Assembly: GCA_937896235.1 (NCBI GenBank)
Contig: CALBMX010000110.1
Span: 1 to 64,000 of the forward strand
Length of the DNA stretch: 64,000 bases
Direction: 5' to 3'
Source of the DNA: an uncultured bacterium
Lineage (GTDB): Bacteria; Planctomycetota; UBA1135; GCA-002686595
In this document: positions 8,542-17,961 of the stretch, piece by piece
Layout: each line of letters opens with the position of its first letter
Numbering within the stretch: position 1 is the stretch's first letter
Notes under the pieces: model-generated
Told to the model about the DNA's origin: nothing
What the model saw: only the letters and a program-made list of their open reading frames with translations
The model's database searches: none
Program-made: the position numbers and the translations under genes

Positions 8542-9068
8542 TCTCTACAGATGGCGAACATCTCCGCATCGTGTGTTGAGCCGTGCAGGAGCAGGCGACT
8601 CTTCTGCCTTCCCTCGTGATTGGCTCCAGCTTTTTGGGCGACGCGCAGGCTAGCTAGGTTTTCCGAGGCGATGACAAGCTCAAGCCGGTTGAGCTGCATG
8701 TTGTCAAAGACCCATGCGCTGAGTTGCTTCACGATGGCCGTCGCAATACCGCTTCCCGTGTGTGAGCTGCGCACCCAGTAGCCAAGGTTCGCGACCCCGT
8801 GCATCGCCCTGATCTCGTTGATGCCGCAGCTGCCTAAGATCTGCTCGTCGCGACCATCTGTGCCAACGATCGCTAGCTCGTGAGCTTCACCTTTTGGACG
8901 CGCATCGATAGTGCCTTGAATAAAAATCAGCGCGGCCGCTTGGTCAAACGCGGGAGTCCACCAGGGGCTCCAAGGCCCCAACTCAGCGGCGGATTCCGAG
9001 ACGGCCTCGAAGAGTTGCGGGGCGTCTTCGGGCCTCCACGGGCGTAAAGAGAGCTGGAGGTCAAGCAT
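8538..9068 (-). CDS. GNAT acetyltransferase, RimJ/RimL-like
   Basis: Acetyl-CoA-dependent N-acetyltransferase of 176 residues. It begins LSLRPWRPEDAPQLFEAV, shows the acetyl-CoA loop in VRSSHTGSGIATAIVKQL, then the conserved LELVIASENLASLRVAQKAG of RimJ/RimL-type enzymes. These acetylate ribosomal proteins or small molecules; the substrate cannot be read from sequence. ATG at 9068 starts eight bases inside the upstream membrane-protein gene, so the two are coupled. Confidence 0.82.
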   Translation of the reverse strand: MLDLQLSLRPWRPEDAPQLFEAVSESAAELGPWSPWWTPAFDQAAALIFIQGTIDARPKGEAHELAIVGTDGRDEQILGSCGINEIRAMHGVANLGYWVRSSHTGSGIATAIVKQLSAWVFDNMQLNRLELVIASENLASLRVAQKAGANHEGRQKSRLLLHGSTHDAEMFAICRD

Positions 9069-10380
9069 GTTCAGATTGCGTGCGGAGTCTGGGGACAAGG
9101 CTGAGGAGGCGCGCGAGGAGTAGGGCTTGCACGAGGGCGGCGGGCGCAACCATGGGAAGAATATAACGCGCGCGATCCATTGGTATCAGCCAAGCGGAGG
9201 CGAAAAGTAGGAAAAGCGACCAGGCGAGGACGGCGCGGTCGACGTGGGGCTGGCCTCCACATTTGGAGCCACGTGCAAGCGCGGCCAGACCGAGCGGAAG
9301 AAGGACGACTCCCAAGAACGGCGCGATCCCCGCGAGAGGTCCAGAAGTGTTGGCAAGTCCGCTGAACCCCATTCGCAAGCTGTGCATGGGGCCACTGGAG
9401 ATGGCAATTGTCTCTACGGCCAAGGTGGCCTGGTGGGCAAGGTCGCTGCGCCAAAGGCGAACGATTTGAACGAGACCGGAGAAGGTGTCGCTCCAAAGGC
9501 CTGGAGCAAAAACCAGGAAGACCGCAAAGGAGAGGACGGCTGCAAGTGGAGTGCATAGAGCGGCGACCTTCGCCGCGTCTCGCGCCTTTAGGCCATTCGC
9601 CCGCTGCGCGAAAAAAAGAAGTATTGGGACAAGAGGCGCGAGCAGGACTCCATTCAGTTTGCCGGCGGTTGCAAGGCCGCAGCAAAGGCCAAGTACGGTG
9701 GCGAGGATGGACGGGCGCTTGATTTTTAGCGTGGCGAGCAGAGCCGCGCACCAGAATAAAACCGGCAGCAAGCCGGGCCGGACGTATGCGCTAGCCTCCC
9801 AAGCAATCGGTGACGTGATCCAAAGGAGCCCGGCGAACGCGCCGCACACATAGCGTAGACGGGGGCCCGCCCAGGCGCCGGAAACGGAATATGCGATAGC
9901 GAAAAGTAGTGCGGCGATGAGAGATGCCAGTCCGCGCGCGACTCGGCGTGCGGGCTCGAGGGCGGGCAATACGAGCTCGCGGGCTGCCAGACGCCGCTCC
10001 TTAGCAGCTCCACGGGAGAGGTCGGGGGGCAGGAAACGGGGGAAGACCTCGGCACTGACCTCGCCAACGCCGGCCGCTACGCCGGCTGCCCCAAAGAGGA
10101 GCTTGGGAAGCCCCGGACTCTGGAAGCCAAAGGTTGAGTCGTGAATGCCATCTCTCCAAGGGCTCAAATCGTCGATTCGGGGTAGTTGGGTCCCTAAGGT
10201 TGCATCGGTTTTCCCCTGGGCCTGGCGAACGGAGTGGATGGCGAGGGTTAGGTATTCAGCCTCGTCGACTTCAAACCCGCGCTCCGCATCTCGCCCGACC
10301 GGCAGCCCAAAACAGAGCCATGCCGTCGCCAAAGCGAGGAGCGCGGCGATCCATGTTGAGCGATTAGGGACAGTTGACAT
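9061..10380 (-). CDS. Polytopic membrane glycosyltransferase, ArnT/PMT-like
   Basis: Integral membrane protein of 439 residues with about ten hydrophobic helices. The first extracytoplasmic loop carries an acidic motif (FEVDEAEYLTLA) of the kind used as catalytic base in GT-C glycosyltransferases such as ArnT and protein O-mannosyltransferases; the YVRPGLLPVLFW helix and KLNGVLLAPL also fit. It would transfer a sugar from a lipid-linked donor on the outer face of the inner membrane. ATG at 10380 is chosen because it opens directly onto the first helix. Acceptor unknown; the coupled downstream acetyltransferase may act on the same product. Confidence 0.62.
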   Translation of the reverse strand: MSTVPNRSTWIAALLALATAWLCFGLPVGRDAERGFEVDEAEYLTLAIHSVRQAQGKTDATLGTQLPRIDDLSPWRDGIHDSTFGFQSPGLPKLLFGAAGVAAGVGEVSAEVFPRFLPPDLSRGAAKERRLAARELVLPALEPARRVARGLASLIAALLFAIAYSVSGAWAGPRLRYVCGAFAGLLWITSPIAWEASAYVRPGLLPVLFWCAALLATLKIKRPSILATVLGLCCGLATAGKLNGVLLAPLVPILLFFAQRANGLKARDAAKVAALCTPLAAVLSFAVFLVFAPGLWSDTFSGLVQIVRLWRSDLAHQATLAVETIAISSGPMHSLRMGFSGLANTSGPLAGIAPFLGVVLLPLGLAALARGSKCGGQPHVDRAVLAWSLFLLFASAWLIPMDRARYILPMVAPAALVQALLLARLLSLVPRLRTQSEHA

Positions 10381-10542
10381 GTGGAGAAGCATACAGAGCG
10401 AGGGCGCATCCTTCGAATCCCCATTTAGTCTCAATACTGGGAAGACGCCCCTCCGACAAAGCTGGTTGGAAGAAAGGGAATGACCTGCGAGAGCTCTCCA
10501 CTCGCATGTACCCGGTTGTACCCCGTCCTCGAGGAATGGAAT

Positions 10543-13050
10543 ATGGGTTTTGGAAGTGTTATTAGGAGCGCCGCTACAGTTGCTGCGATTTTTGGAATGC
10601 AGAGTTGCACGGTCAGCGTGACCACAGACGGCGGCAGCGATCCTGGTGAGGTGATTGAGCTTCAGACTGGAACGGTTGTTGGCGGACTTGAGCTCGAGGT
10701 GCCAGGTGCCCTGTCATTCGTATTGAGAGGCACGATGCCGGTGCCCAAGGGGACGTGGCCGTCTCCGGACGGACAGGTGCCTTTTACGGTGCTTGACTAC
10801 GATGGAACGCCGGTCAATGCCCAGGTGGAGACGGTCTCGCGTTATGCGCTCGATTCCGATGGTGCCGATGTTGTTGAGGTCATTGCGCGGGTGCAGCGGG
10901 ACCCGGCAGTCGCGGCTGGAACTCGCGTTCGCTACGACGTTGCGTTCGCACCCCACGCCGACTCGGTCGATCCCGGTACGCCCGGTGTAGAGGACTTGAC
11001 CGCAGGTCCCGCTGGCGCTCCCTCGAAAGTGACAAGCTTCCTGGCCAACCCCGCGAACATTGTGATCTCGTCCACAGACGTGTTCGGCAATCAGTACACA
11101 ACTCGCCCAATGGATGGGGCGAACGCGAAGCTTCTCCGTCATGGCGATATCATGACCCAGCTTCGCACTTACGACGTGATGGAGCCCGTCACTCCCGATG
11201 CAGGTCCGACCGGAACGCTACCACACTTTTTTGGTGTGCATAGCTACACGTCGGTCCTGAGGAGCGAAGAGGTGATCCTCCTTGACCTCCGCTTTAATAA
11301 CGGAGCAGATGGCAACGACCAGGATTCGGTTTTAGATGATCCTTTGAGCACGATGTACTTCGAGAAGATCGAGGTTCAAGTCCCCGATGGCTGGGTTGTT
11401 CTCCAAGACGGTGTCGACCCGTTCTTTGGCGCTTCCACCAGCACGGGCGGGAACTCGTCCTACCCTATCGTTAGAGCGATTGGCGACGGCACGATGCACC
11501 TCATGCCAAAACAGGGACAGTTCCATCGCCGTCTTGCCATCGCGCCATCGAACAAGATGTTTGTGGCTCAAGGACTGCTCGATCAAGGGGGCCTCGCCTT
11601 TTGTGTAAACGCTACGGACCCCGAGACCAGCCTTCCCCTCCTCTCGTGGTGGAACAAGCTAACTCCCTCCTTTGCGCCTCAGCGTCACATCTTGCCGACC
11701 CTGGATCACATGGGGCTCGAGAATGTTCGCAACGACCTAACCGGGGAGTTTAACGGCCTACGTAGCCACATCGTGAATGGCACGAACGACGGAAGCTATC
11801 CGGTGGAGTCGGGTAACCTCGGCTGGGCTCACCCCTATGGCGTAGGTTACGGTGGAATGACTGGCGGTGCGGAAATCCATTTGTACCAAGGAGTTCGCAC
11901 GGCAGCAGCGGCGTCGGCAGACGGATACCGTCACTTGACTGATGGCTTGCGTATGGCAATGGACCGTATGCCGGTCGCCCTCTATCACGCGAACGGTCGT
12001 CCCGGCCGCGTAGACGACTGGGTGATCTATGAGCCGGGGTTCAGCTACGTTCCGTTCTATTATTACAACGGCAAGCAGAACTCGGGTCCCGACACGTTTG
12101 GATACGACGATGCTCCGACGTTCCAGGTGGACTACGTGGAGGCGAACGGCCTCGCTCCCGCCTACAAGGATGAGCTCGAAGGATTCCAGGCCTATGACCG
12201 TCAGCACATCATCCGTGTGACGCGCCTCCAAAAGGCGGTGGCTTGGCTAGGCAACGATGCGATCGCAAAAGATGAGCTCTTGATGACCGCGGAGAACTTC
12301 CACCTCGAATTTCACCAGCACGAGAACTCGTTTTATCACGACAAGCAGGGCACGGGTCTGCTCGCCGCTGTTGAGGAGGTCGCCGCGCTTCCTGGCAAGG
12401 GCTTCGAGATCGGTCGCGGCGAAGGCTGGGGCCTTGAGATTACGTCGGCCGCCTATGCCACTAGCTTGGACGATACGTATCGTGCAGAGACGCGCGATTG
12501 GCTCGAACTTGTGGTCGAGACGGTCAACGATGGCCAGGCCGACTGCAGCGGAATCATCGAATCGAAGACAAGTAAGTGGCTCGACAGCAAGTACCGCGTT
12601 CGCAGCTCGATTGAAATGTCGATCCTCGAGAGTGGCCTGCGGGCGCTGCGCGAGCGCGTCTTTGTGGGGGTCAGTCCCGCCCACAATGCGATGCTTAACG
12701 ACATCCTGCACGACTCTTACTACGGCATGATTGGATCGCTGTCCTGGCAACCGGGCAATGCCGGGCCCTGGTCGCACTTGGCGACGGGAGAGCTCGATCA
12801 CTCGGGCACGGTCCCCTTCTGCACGGGTGGCGATTTACCGGGTGACGGACACGACATCTACACAGAGAACTACCAATGTTGGTCGAGCCTTGCCTATGCC
12901 TATGAGCTGACCTTGAACCCCCAGTTCCTCGACTACGCAAGGATGATGACCGATGGGGGCTCCCTCACCGCGAGTCTCGAGGCGGATGGCGATTCCAACC
13001 TACCCAACCGAATGGCTATCCTGGCGCTAGTACAACAAATAGGCGACTGA
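10543..13050 (+). CDS. Large secreted protein, first of a tandem paralogue pair
   Basis: A 835-residue exported protein with an N-terminal signal peptide ending in a possible lipobox (GMQSC). I do not recognise a named family with certainty. The N-terminal third contains FVLRGTMPVPKGTWP and a following VIARVQRDP strand that resemble beta domains placed ahead of some polysaccharide lyases (RIFT-barrel type); the C-terminal half is helical with conserved HPYGVGYGGMTGGAEIHLY, GWGLEI and GDGHDIYTE segments, compatible with an alpha/alpha-toroid enzyme. A carbohydrate-active role is only an inference. ATG at 10543 is chosen because it precedes the signal peptide; an upstream ATG adds 21 non-hydrophobic residues. 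Followed by a strong hairpin and its paralogue. Confidence 0.72.
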   Translation: MGFGSVIRSAATVAAIFGMQSCTVSVTTDGGSDPGEVIELQTGTVVGGLELEVPGALSFVLRGTMPVPKGTWPSPDGQVPFTVLDYDGTPVNAQVETVSRYALDSDGADVVEVIARVQRDPAVAAGTRVRYDVAFAPHADSVDPGTPGVEDLTAGPAGAPSKVTSFLANPANIVISSTDVFGNQYTTRPMDGANAKLLRHGDIMTQLRTYDVMEPVTPDAGPTGTLPHFFGVHSYTSVLRSEEVILLDLRFNNGADGNDQDSVLDDPLSTMYFEKIEVQVPDGWVVLQDGVDPFFGASTSTGGNSSYPIVRAIGDGTMHLMPKQGQFHRRLAIAPSNKMFVAQGLLDQGGLAFCVNATDPETSLPLLSWWNKLTPSFAPQRHILPTLDHMGLENVRNDLTGEFNGLRSHIVNGTNDGSYPVESGNLGWAHPYGVGYGGMTGGAEIHLYQGVRTAAAASADGYRHLTDGLRMAMDRMPVALYHANGRPGRVDDWVIYEPGFSYVPFYYYNGKQNSGPDTFGYDDAPTFQVDYVEANGLAPAYKDELEGFQAYDRQHIIRVTRLQKAVAWLGNDAIAKDELLMTAENFHLEFHQHENSFYHDKQGTGLLAAVEEVAALPGKGFEIGRGEGWGLEITSAAYATSLDDTYRAETRDWLELVVETVNDGQADCSGIIESKTSKWLDSKYRVRSSIEMSILESGLRALRERVFVGVSPAHNAMLNDILHDSYYGMIGSLSWQPGNAGPWSHLATGELDHSGTVPFCTGGDLPGDGHDIYTENYQCWSSLAYAYELTLNPQFLDYARMMTDGGSLTASLEADGDSNLPNRMAILALVQQIGD

Positions 13051-13077
13051 GCGCCACTTCCGGGCTCATCATTGGAG

Positions 13078-13120
13078 TCGGCGCAGAAGCTCACCGGAGG
13101 CTTCTGCGCCGATTTCCTTT
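13078..13120 (+). terminator. Hairpin between the tandem paralogues
   Basis: A perfect 13-bp stem, TCGGCGCAGAAGC at 13078-13090 and GCTTCTGCGCCGA at 13100-13112, with a nine-base loop, is followed by ATTTCCTTT. The T run is interrupted, so it may end or only attenuate transcription between the two genes. Confidence 0.65.
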
Positions 13121-13154
13121 CGATGGCGATCTCTTTGCGTACCATGCGAGCCAC

Positions 13155-15776
13155 ATGAAGATCGTTCTCGCCACAACCTGGGCTGCCGTTGCCACCTCCG
13201 CTTTTTTCATCCTGGCCCAATCCCCGGCAGACTACAGGACTGAGGTACGCCGCGAGAACCTAAGCTCGCCAAGCCTAGGTCCGTCTCCGCAAGTGGCAGC
13301 GGCAAAAGGGGGAGCCGCTCTAGAGGCCCAGATCGTGCCGGCCGCCGAGCTCGTCTCCTCGCCTTGGAGTGCGCGGAAACCTGGCCAACTTGTCGCGATA
13401 TTCGAAACGGTAGCACCAGACGCAAAGTCGTTCGTTCTGCGGGGAACCCTTCCGGTTCCCCCGGGGACTTGGCCCCGTGAGGATGGTGTCGCGCCCTTCG
13501 CCCTTCGCGATTTCGATGGGGCACCTGTGGAGACGCAGCTCGAGGTCGTCTCCCGATTTGCGAATCCAAACGAGGGGGCTGACGTCGTTGAGGTCATCGC
13601 TCGGGTGCGCCGCGATCCGGCGCTGCCACCCGGTACACGCACTCGCTACGAAGTGGGGATCGCGTCCAGGTCAGGGCCCGACTCTGCGGTCTCCGATGCG
13701 CCTACAGATCGGAATCAGCCCGCCTTCCAACAGCTCCTTCGCAGCGAAGTTTCGAAGACGAAAGCCCTCGCGGCACTTCTGGAGGAGGCCGAGGGGATTC
13801 AATTCAGCGGCAAAGACGCCAGTGGTGCCGAGTTCCGCCTCGCTCCACTCCAGCTGCCGGTCTGTGAGGTCCTTCGCGCGGGAGCGGTCGTCCATGAGGT
13901 AAAGACCTATGGAGTGATGGAGAGAACAGCACCCTCGGAAGTCACGGAACTCGCGCCTCTGCCCCACCTCTTTGGTGTGCATTCTTACGCGCGCATTTTT
14001 GCTGGCGAGCCGATGTTGATGCTCGATCTGCGGATCAATAATGGGGGGTCGGGACTGGACCTAGCGAGCAGTCCTTTGGGCGAGGTCTACTTTGAGAATC
14101 TGACCCTAGAGGTGCCGAGCGGTTTTGTCATCTTGCAAGACGGCCTTGATCCGGGAACAGAGGGACAGGGGACCCGTCGGTTGGACTTGATCACGGTGGG
14201 CAGAGGAGGCACTAACCAAATCCACTACATGCCAACCCAAGCTCAACTGCACCGCCGGTTGGCCATTGTGATGGAGGGTCACGAGCCCGAGGCGCGCCGC
14301 GCGCTGGAGCAGGCCGGACTCGGCTTTTGCGTGGCGTCGACCCACCTGCTCTCGTGGTCGAACCCCGAGCTTCCGAGCTATCTTCCCCAAGCGCAGACGC
14401 TACCTCGCCTAGACCATATTGGTTTAGAGAAAATCCGCGCCGACCTCGCCAGCGACTTCCAAGCCCTGCGCGAGAACTTGAATGAGGGGACCGGCCGTGG
14501 GCATTACCCTCTCGAGTCGGGTCGGCTGGGTTGGGCCCATCCGTTTGGCGTTGCCTACGGCGGTATGACCGGTGGCGCAGAGATCAACCTGCTCGAAGGT
14601 GTTGCGGTTGCCGGGGCTCTCTCTCAAGAGGGCTATCGGCACCTTCAGGATGTGCATCGCATGCAGACCGATCGCATGCCCGTTGCTCTGTACAACACCA
14701 CCGGCACACCAAGCGGTATCTGGGATTGGGTGGAGCAGACGGGAGGCTCGGGCTCTTTTGAGTTCGTCCCGTTTAACTACTTCAACGGCTCGATGCCGGG
14801 TCGCGACAAGCGCAATCGTGCGGACTCGTTTGGCTACTCCAAGGCGGACCGGGAGCAGCTGGTGTATGTTCGGGACCATCATCTGAATCCCGACTACGAA
14901 GACGCGCTGCGCAAGTTTCAACCTCACGATAGCCAACATCTCGTGCGCTATACGCGCTCGGCTAAGGCGCTCGCCTGGCTGGGGAACGACTCGCTTGCAA
15001 AGGACGACCTGTTGATGGTCGCCGAGAACTTTCACATGGAGTATCACCAGCTGCCCAATGACAGTAAGGGCCAGCCCCAAGGTACCGGATTGCTGGCAGC
15101 GATAAGAGAGGTGGAGGCGCGCGCTGGCATGGGCTTCACGATCGGCCGAGGACAGGGGTGGGGGCTCGACGCCGTCGCTGCCGCTTACGCTCTCTCGCGT
15201 GATGACAGGTGGCGTGCACGCGTGCGGACAGAGTGGCTTGAAGTGGTTGTCGAGACGGTCGCCAAAGGGCAGGCCGCCTGCAGTGGGTTCCTGCAATCGA
15301 AATCGACGGGGCGCTGGCTCGGGGGCAAGTACCGCGTTCGTCAATCGATCGAGCAAGCCATCTTGGAGAGCGCGCTAGAGGGCCTTCGCACGCGCGTTTT
15401 TAAAGGCGTGGATCCCGTCCGCGAGGCCCAGCTGCAGGGCGTCTTGAGCGCATCGTATCAGTCGATGATCTCCGACATCTCATGGCCGGCCGGGAACGGT
15501 GGGCCGTGGTCTCATTTGGCCGTGGGGAGTGCGGACGGAGCGATCTTGTTTTGCGAGGCGGACGAGCTTCCGAGCGATGGACACGATCAATACACGGATG
15601 GCTTCCAGGTAGGCCAAAGTCTGGCACGCGGGTTTGCGCAAACGGGCGACAAGCGCTTCCTGGAGAAAGCGGCGGAGCTTGTTGGCGGCAAGTCCCTTCT
15701 TGAAGGCCTCGAAGCGGCGGGACTCAAAAACCTAGTTAACCAAGCGGCGCTGCTTGAGTTGGCGCAGCGCCAGTGA
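13155..15776 (+). CDS. Large secreted protein, second of a tandem paralogue pair
   Basis: 873 residues with an N-terminal hydrophobic export signal but no Cys for lipidation, unlike its upstream paralogue. It is collinear with that protein over nearly its whole length: FVLRGTLPVPPGTWP, GADVVEVIARVRRDPAL, LPHLFGVHSYARI, HPFGVAYGGMTGGAEINL, DRMPVALYNTTG, AWLGNDSLAKDDLLMVAENF, GWGLDAVAAAYALS and SDGHDQYTDGF all have direct counterparts. The pair therefore arose by duplication, with one copy probably membrane-anchored and the other released or held by an uncleaved signal. Function unknown; see the first copy for the weak resemblance to polysaccharide lyases. Confidence 0.75.
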   Translation: MKIVLATTWAAVATSAFFILAQSPADYRTEVRRENLSSPSLGPSPQVAAAKGGAALEAQIVPAAELVSSPWSARKPGQLVAIFETVAPDAKSFVLRGTLPVPPGTWPREDGVAPFALRDFDGAPVETQLEVVSRFANPNEGADVVEVIARVRRDPALPPGTRTRYEVGIASRSGPDSAVSDAPTDRNQPAFQQLLRSEVSKTKALAALLEEAEGIQFSGKDASGAEFRLAPLQLPVCEVLRAGAVVHEVKTYGVMERTAPSEVTELAPLPHLFGVHSYARIFAGEPMLMLDLRINNGGSGLDLASSPLGEVYFENLTLEVPSGFVILQDGLDPGTEGQGTRRLDLITVGRGGTNQIHYMPTQAQLHRRLAIVMEGHEPEARRALEQAGLGFCVASTHLLSWSNPELPSYLPQAQTLPRLDHIGLEKIRADLASDFQALRENLNEGTGRGHYPLESGRLGWAHPFGVAYGGMTGGAEINLLEGVAVAGALSQEGYRHLQDVHRMQTDRMPVALYNTTGTPSGIWDWVEQTGGSGSFEFVPFNYFNGSMPGRDKRNRADSFGYSKADREQLVYVRDHHLNPDYEDALRKFQPHDSQHLVRYTRSAKALAWLGNDSLAKDDLLMVAENFHMEYHQLPNDSKGQPQGTGLLAAIREVEARAGMGFTIGRGQGWGLDAVAAAYALSRDDRWRARVRTEWLEVVVETVAKGQAACSGFLQSKSTGRWLGGKYRVRQSIEQAILESALEGLRTRVFKGVDPVREAQLQGVLSASYQSMISDISWPAGNGGPWSHLAVGSADGAILFCEADELPSDGHDQYTDGFQVGQSLARGFAQTGDKRFLEKAAELVGGKSLLEGLEAAGLKNLVNQAALLELAQRQ

Positions 15777-15779
15777 GCC

Positions 15780-16202
15780 CTACTCGTTGACCCAGACGAG
15801 CTGGGCGGGTTTGTTGAAACGGCCAAAGACGATGGCGTGCTGGCCAAATTTCCGGGCGATGTCGATGCCCTCGTCCAAGTTGATTCCCAAGACTAAGAAG
15901 CTCGATTCACAGGGCCAGACTTTCGAGTCGCCAATGCCCTGGCCGGGGAAGTAGATGGCCGCGCGCTCAATCAGGAGCTTCTCCAACTCTTCGAGGTGCT
16001 GGCGATTCTCGCGATCTCCTTTCTTGAGCGACATGGGGTTGCAGGCGGTGATAAACGCCCAAGAGCCAACCTCGTGCTCAATCAAGATGTCATTCAATTC
16101 GGTAGCGGCTTCGCCGATGCGAAGAGTGACGCGGCCCGATGGCAGATCGGCGTGGTAAGAGGTAGCCGTGTAGGCGGCGAGGAGTTCGGGGTTCGGTTTC
16201 AT
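15780..16202 (-). CDS. DUF3293 protein
   Basis: Cytoplasmic protein of 140 residues matching DUF3293: AAYTATSYHADL at the N terminus, WAFITACNPMS in the middle, and W...ESSFLVLGI...ARKFGQHAIVFG at the end. Function of the family is not known. The ATG at 16202 starts the conserved domain; an earlier in-frame start adds 15 residues. Converges on the second large secreted protein with a three-base gap, and is divergent from the SRPBCC gene. Confidence 0.75.
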   Translation of the reverse strand: MKPNPELLAAYTATSYHADLPSGRVTLRIGEAATELNDILIEHEVGSWAFITACNPMSLKKGDRENRQHLEELEKLLIERAAIYFPGQGIGDSKVWPCESSFLVLGINLDEGIDIARKFGQHAIVFGRFNKPAQLVWVNE

Positions 16203-16476
16203 GGGATCAATCAGGCGCGTGGTGGGGCTGTGAACAGCATTTAGCACGTTGCGCAGGTACCGTAATAGGCAAACTGCCCGCCAGGTTCCACCCTCGCGAG
16301 GTAACTTTCTGATTCCTTGTACAAAGGGAAGCCCGTGGGATTGGAGTTCTGTTGATCGGGTTTGGTGACATTACTCACGCGGGATTGCCATCTCAAGGGC
16401 CTTCCACGTTGCGCGGATGGCTTGAATAGCCGAGACTATCGTCGCCTCCTTTATCTAAGAATATGTCCATCGCCCT

Positions 16477-17052
16477 ATGAAAAAGTTCGTCGCTGCCGCG
16501 CTGGTTGTCATCCTGTCCTTCTCCCTTTTTGGGATGACGCTGGACAAAAAATGGGAGGTGAAGCGTGAGCTTAAGATCAATGCAGACCCCGAGATGGTGC
16601 ACTCCTTTGTGGCAGATCTGCGGACCTGGCCCGATTGGACCGCGTGGAGTCGCGAGCGCGACCCCGAGTGTGTGTTTACCTACAGCGGCCCCGATTTTGG
16701 CGAGGGCATGCGCTACTCGTGGGAAGGCGAAGAGCTCGGCAAGGGGCACCTGACGTTGACCTCGGCAAGCGTGGAAGAAGGTGTGACGTTTGACTTGGTC
16801 TTTGGGGTGACCAAAGGCGAGGGAGACCTCGCCCAGGGTATTTTCACTTACCAAGACGTCGATGGCGAGACCTTGGTGACGTGGACGTTCTTCGGCGAGA
16901 TCAGCGGGGCGCTCGGAGGCTGGTTCGCCTTGTTTATGGATACGCTGGCAGGCGCGGAGTTCGAGAAAGGGCTTCTCGGCCTTCAGACTCAGTGCGAAAT
17001 CGGGCTTGGAGCCAAACTCGAAGAGGAAGACGCCTCCAGCACAGAAGGCTGA
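16477..17052 (+). CDS. SRPBCC (START-like) family protein with export signal or TM helix
   Basis: 191 residues. An N-terminal hydrophobic segment (VAAALVVILSFSLFGM) precedes a polyketide-cyclase/SRPBCC fold: VKRELKINADPEMVHSFVADLRTWPDWTAWSRE is the typical first strand and helix, and the last long helix lies in SGALGGWFALFMDTLAGAEFEKGLLGLQ. The fold encloses a hydrophobic pocket for lipids or aromatic ligands. The ligand is unknown. Ends 46 bases before the phoB-like gene, so cotranscription is possible. Confidence 0.72.
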   Translation: MKKFVAAALVVILSFSLFGMTLDKKWEVKRELKINADPEMVHSFVADLRTWPDWTAWSRERDPECVFTYSGPDFGEGMRYSWEGEELGKGHLTLTSASVEEGVTFDLVFGVTKGEGDLAQGIFTYQDVDGETLVTWTFFGEISGALGGWFALFMDTLAGAEFEKGLLGLQTQCEIGLGAKLEEEDASSTEG

Positions 17053-17098
17053 TGCAATCTTCACGGAATCTTCAAACTACGCGGATACCGTAGAGGCC

Positions 17099-17809
17099 AT
17101 GAAAGGTCAAAAAATCGTTGTTGTCGAAGACGAAGAGGACATCCGCGAGCTAATCGAATACCACCTCTTGCGCGAAGGCTTCCAGGTGTTCAGCGCCAGT
17201 GACGGTGAGCGCGGTCTGGCTATTATCAATCGCGAGATGCCGGCCCTCGTATTACTCGATTTGATGCTTCCCGGCATCGATGGCCTTGAGATCTGCCGCG
17301 AGATTCGCGCAGCCGAGAAGACCAAGCATATCCCCGTCCTCATGGTGACGGCAAAAACGGAAGAGGCGGATGTCGTGCTCGGTCTTGGCCTAGGCGCCGA
17401 CGACTATATTCAGAAGCCGTTCCGGCCCAGGGAGCTTGTTGCTCGCGTCAAGTCAGCCTTGCGGCGCAAGGGCTTCTCCGAGGAGGAGCCAGCCACGGTG
17501 CTCGTTCGGGGGCCGCTCGAAATCGACTCCGTACGTCACCAAGTCACCTTGCTCGATGCCGAGACAGGTATGCGTGCTGAGCTTGAGCTCACCGCAACGG
17601 AGTTCGGACTGCTTAGTGTTCTCGCGCGTCGGCCCGGCCGGGTGTTTGACCGCGAAGAGCTGCTGGAACTTTCGCGAGGTGAATCGGGTATGGCGCTCGA
17701 CCGTGTCGTAGATGCCCACATCCGCTCCATCCGCAAAAAACTAGGCGGAAGTCGCAACCTGATCGAGACGGTTCGTTCCATCGGCTACAGGTTCACCGAG
17801 CGTGCCTGA
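17099..17809 (+). CDS. phoB: OmpR/PhoB-family response regulator
   Basis: Transcription factor of 236 residues: receiver domain 1-120 with acidic pocket E10/D11, phospho-acceptor D54 (LLDLMLPGIDG) and KP in DDYIQKPF, then a winged-helix domain from about 130 with DRVVDAHIRSIRKKL and the C-terminal TVRSIGYRF. ATG at 17099 is chosen because the receiver domain starts there; an upstream ATG lies within the SRPBCC gene. PhoB is the closest named type, with the paired PAS-containing PhoR-like kinase downstream; phosphate control is a family-based inference, since no pst genes are in the window. Confidence 0.8.
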   Translation: MKGQKIVVVEDEEDIRELIEYHLLREGFQVFSASDGERGLAIINREMPALVLLDLMLPGIDGLEICREIRAAEKTKHIPVLMVTAKTEEADVVLGLGLGADDYIQKPFRPRELVARVKSALRRKGFSEEEPATVLVRGPLEIDSVRHQVTLLDAETGMRAELELTATEFGLLSVLARRPGRVFDREELLELSRGESGMALDRVVDAHIRSIRKKLGGSRNLIETVRSIGYRFTERA

Positions 17810-17961
17810 GAGCTGGTTGCCAGTTGACCCACTCAGCTACGCCGCGTCGCTGGTGTCACATCTGGTGACCGTCCAGCGTCGTGCTCTTTGCGCTAACTTT
17901 ATCGCAGGATCAAAGATGGTTTTGCCTCGCTGTGGCTGTTTTAGGGCAAGCTACTAGACCA

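Noticed and set aside
14424-15356. Minus-strand open frame of 310 codons
   Set aside because: Antisense to the second large secreted protein, which is supported by its paralogue.
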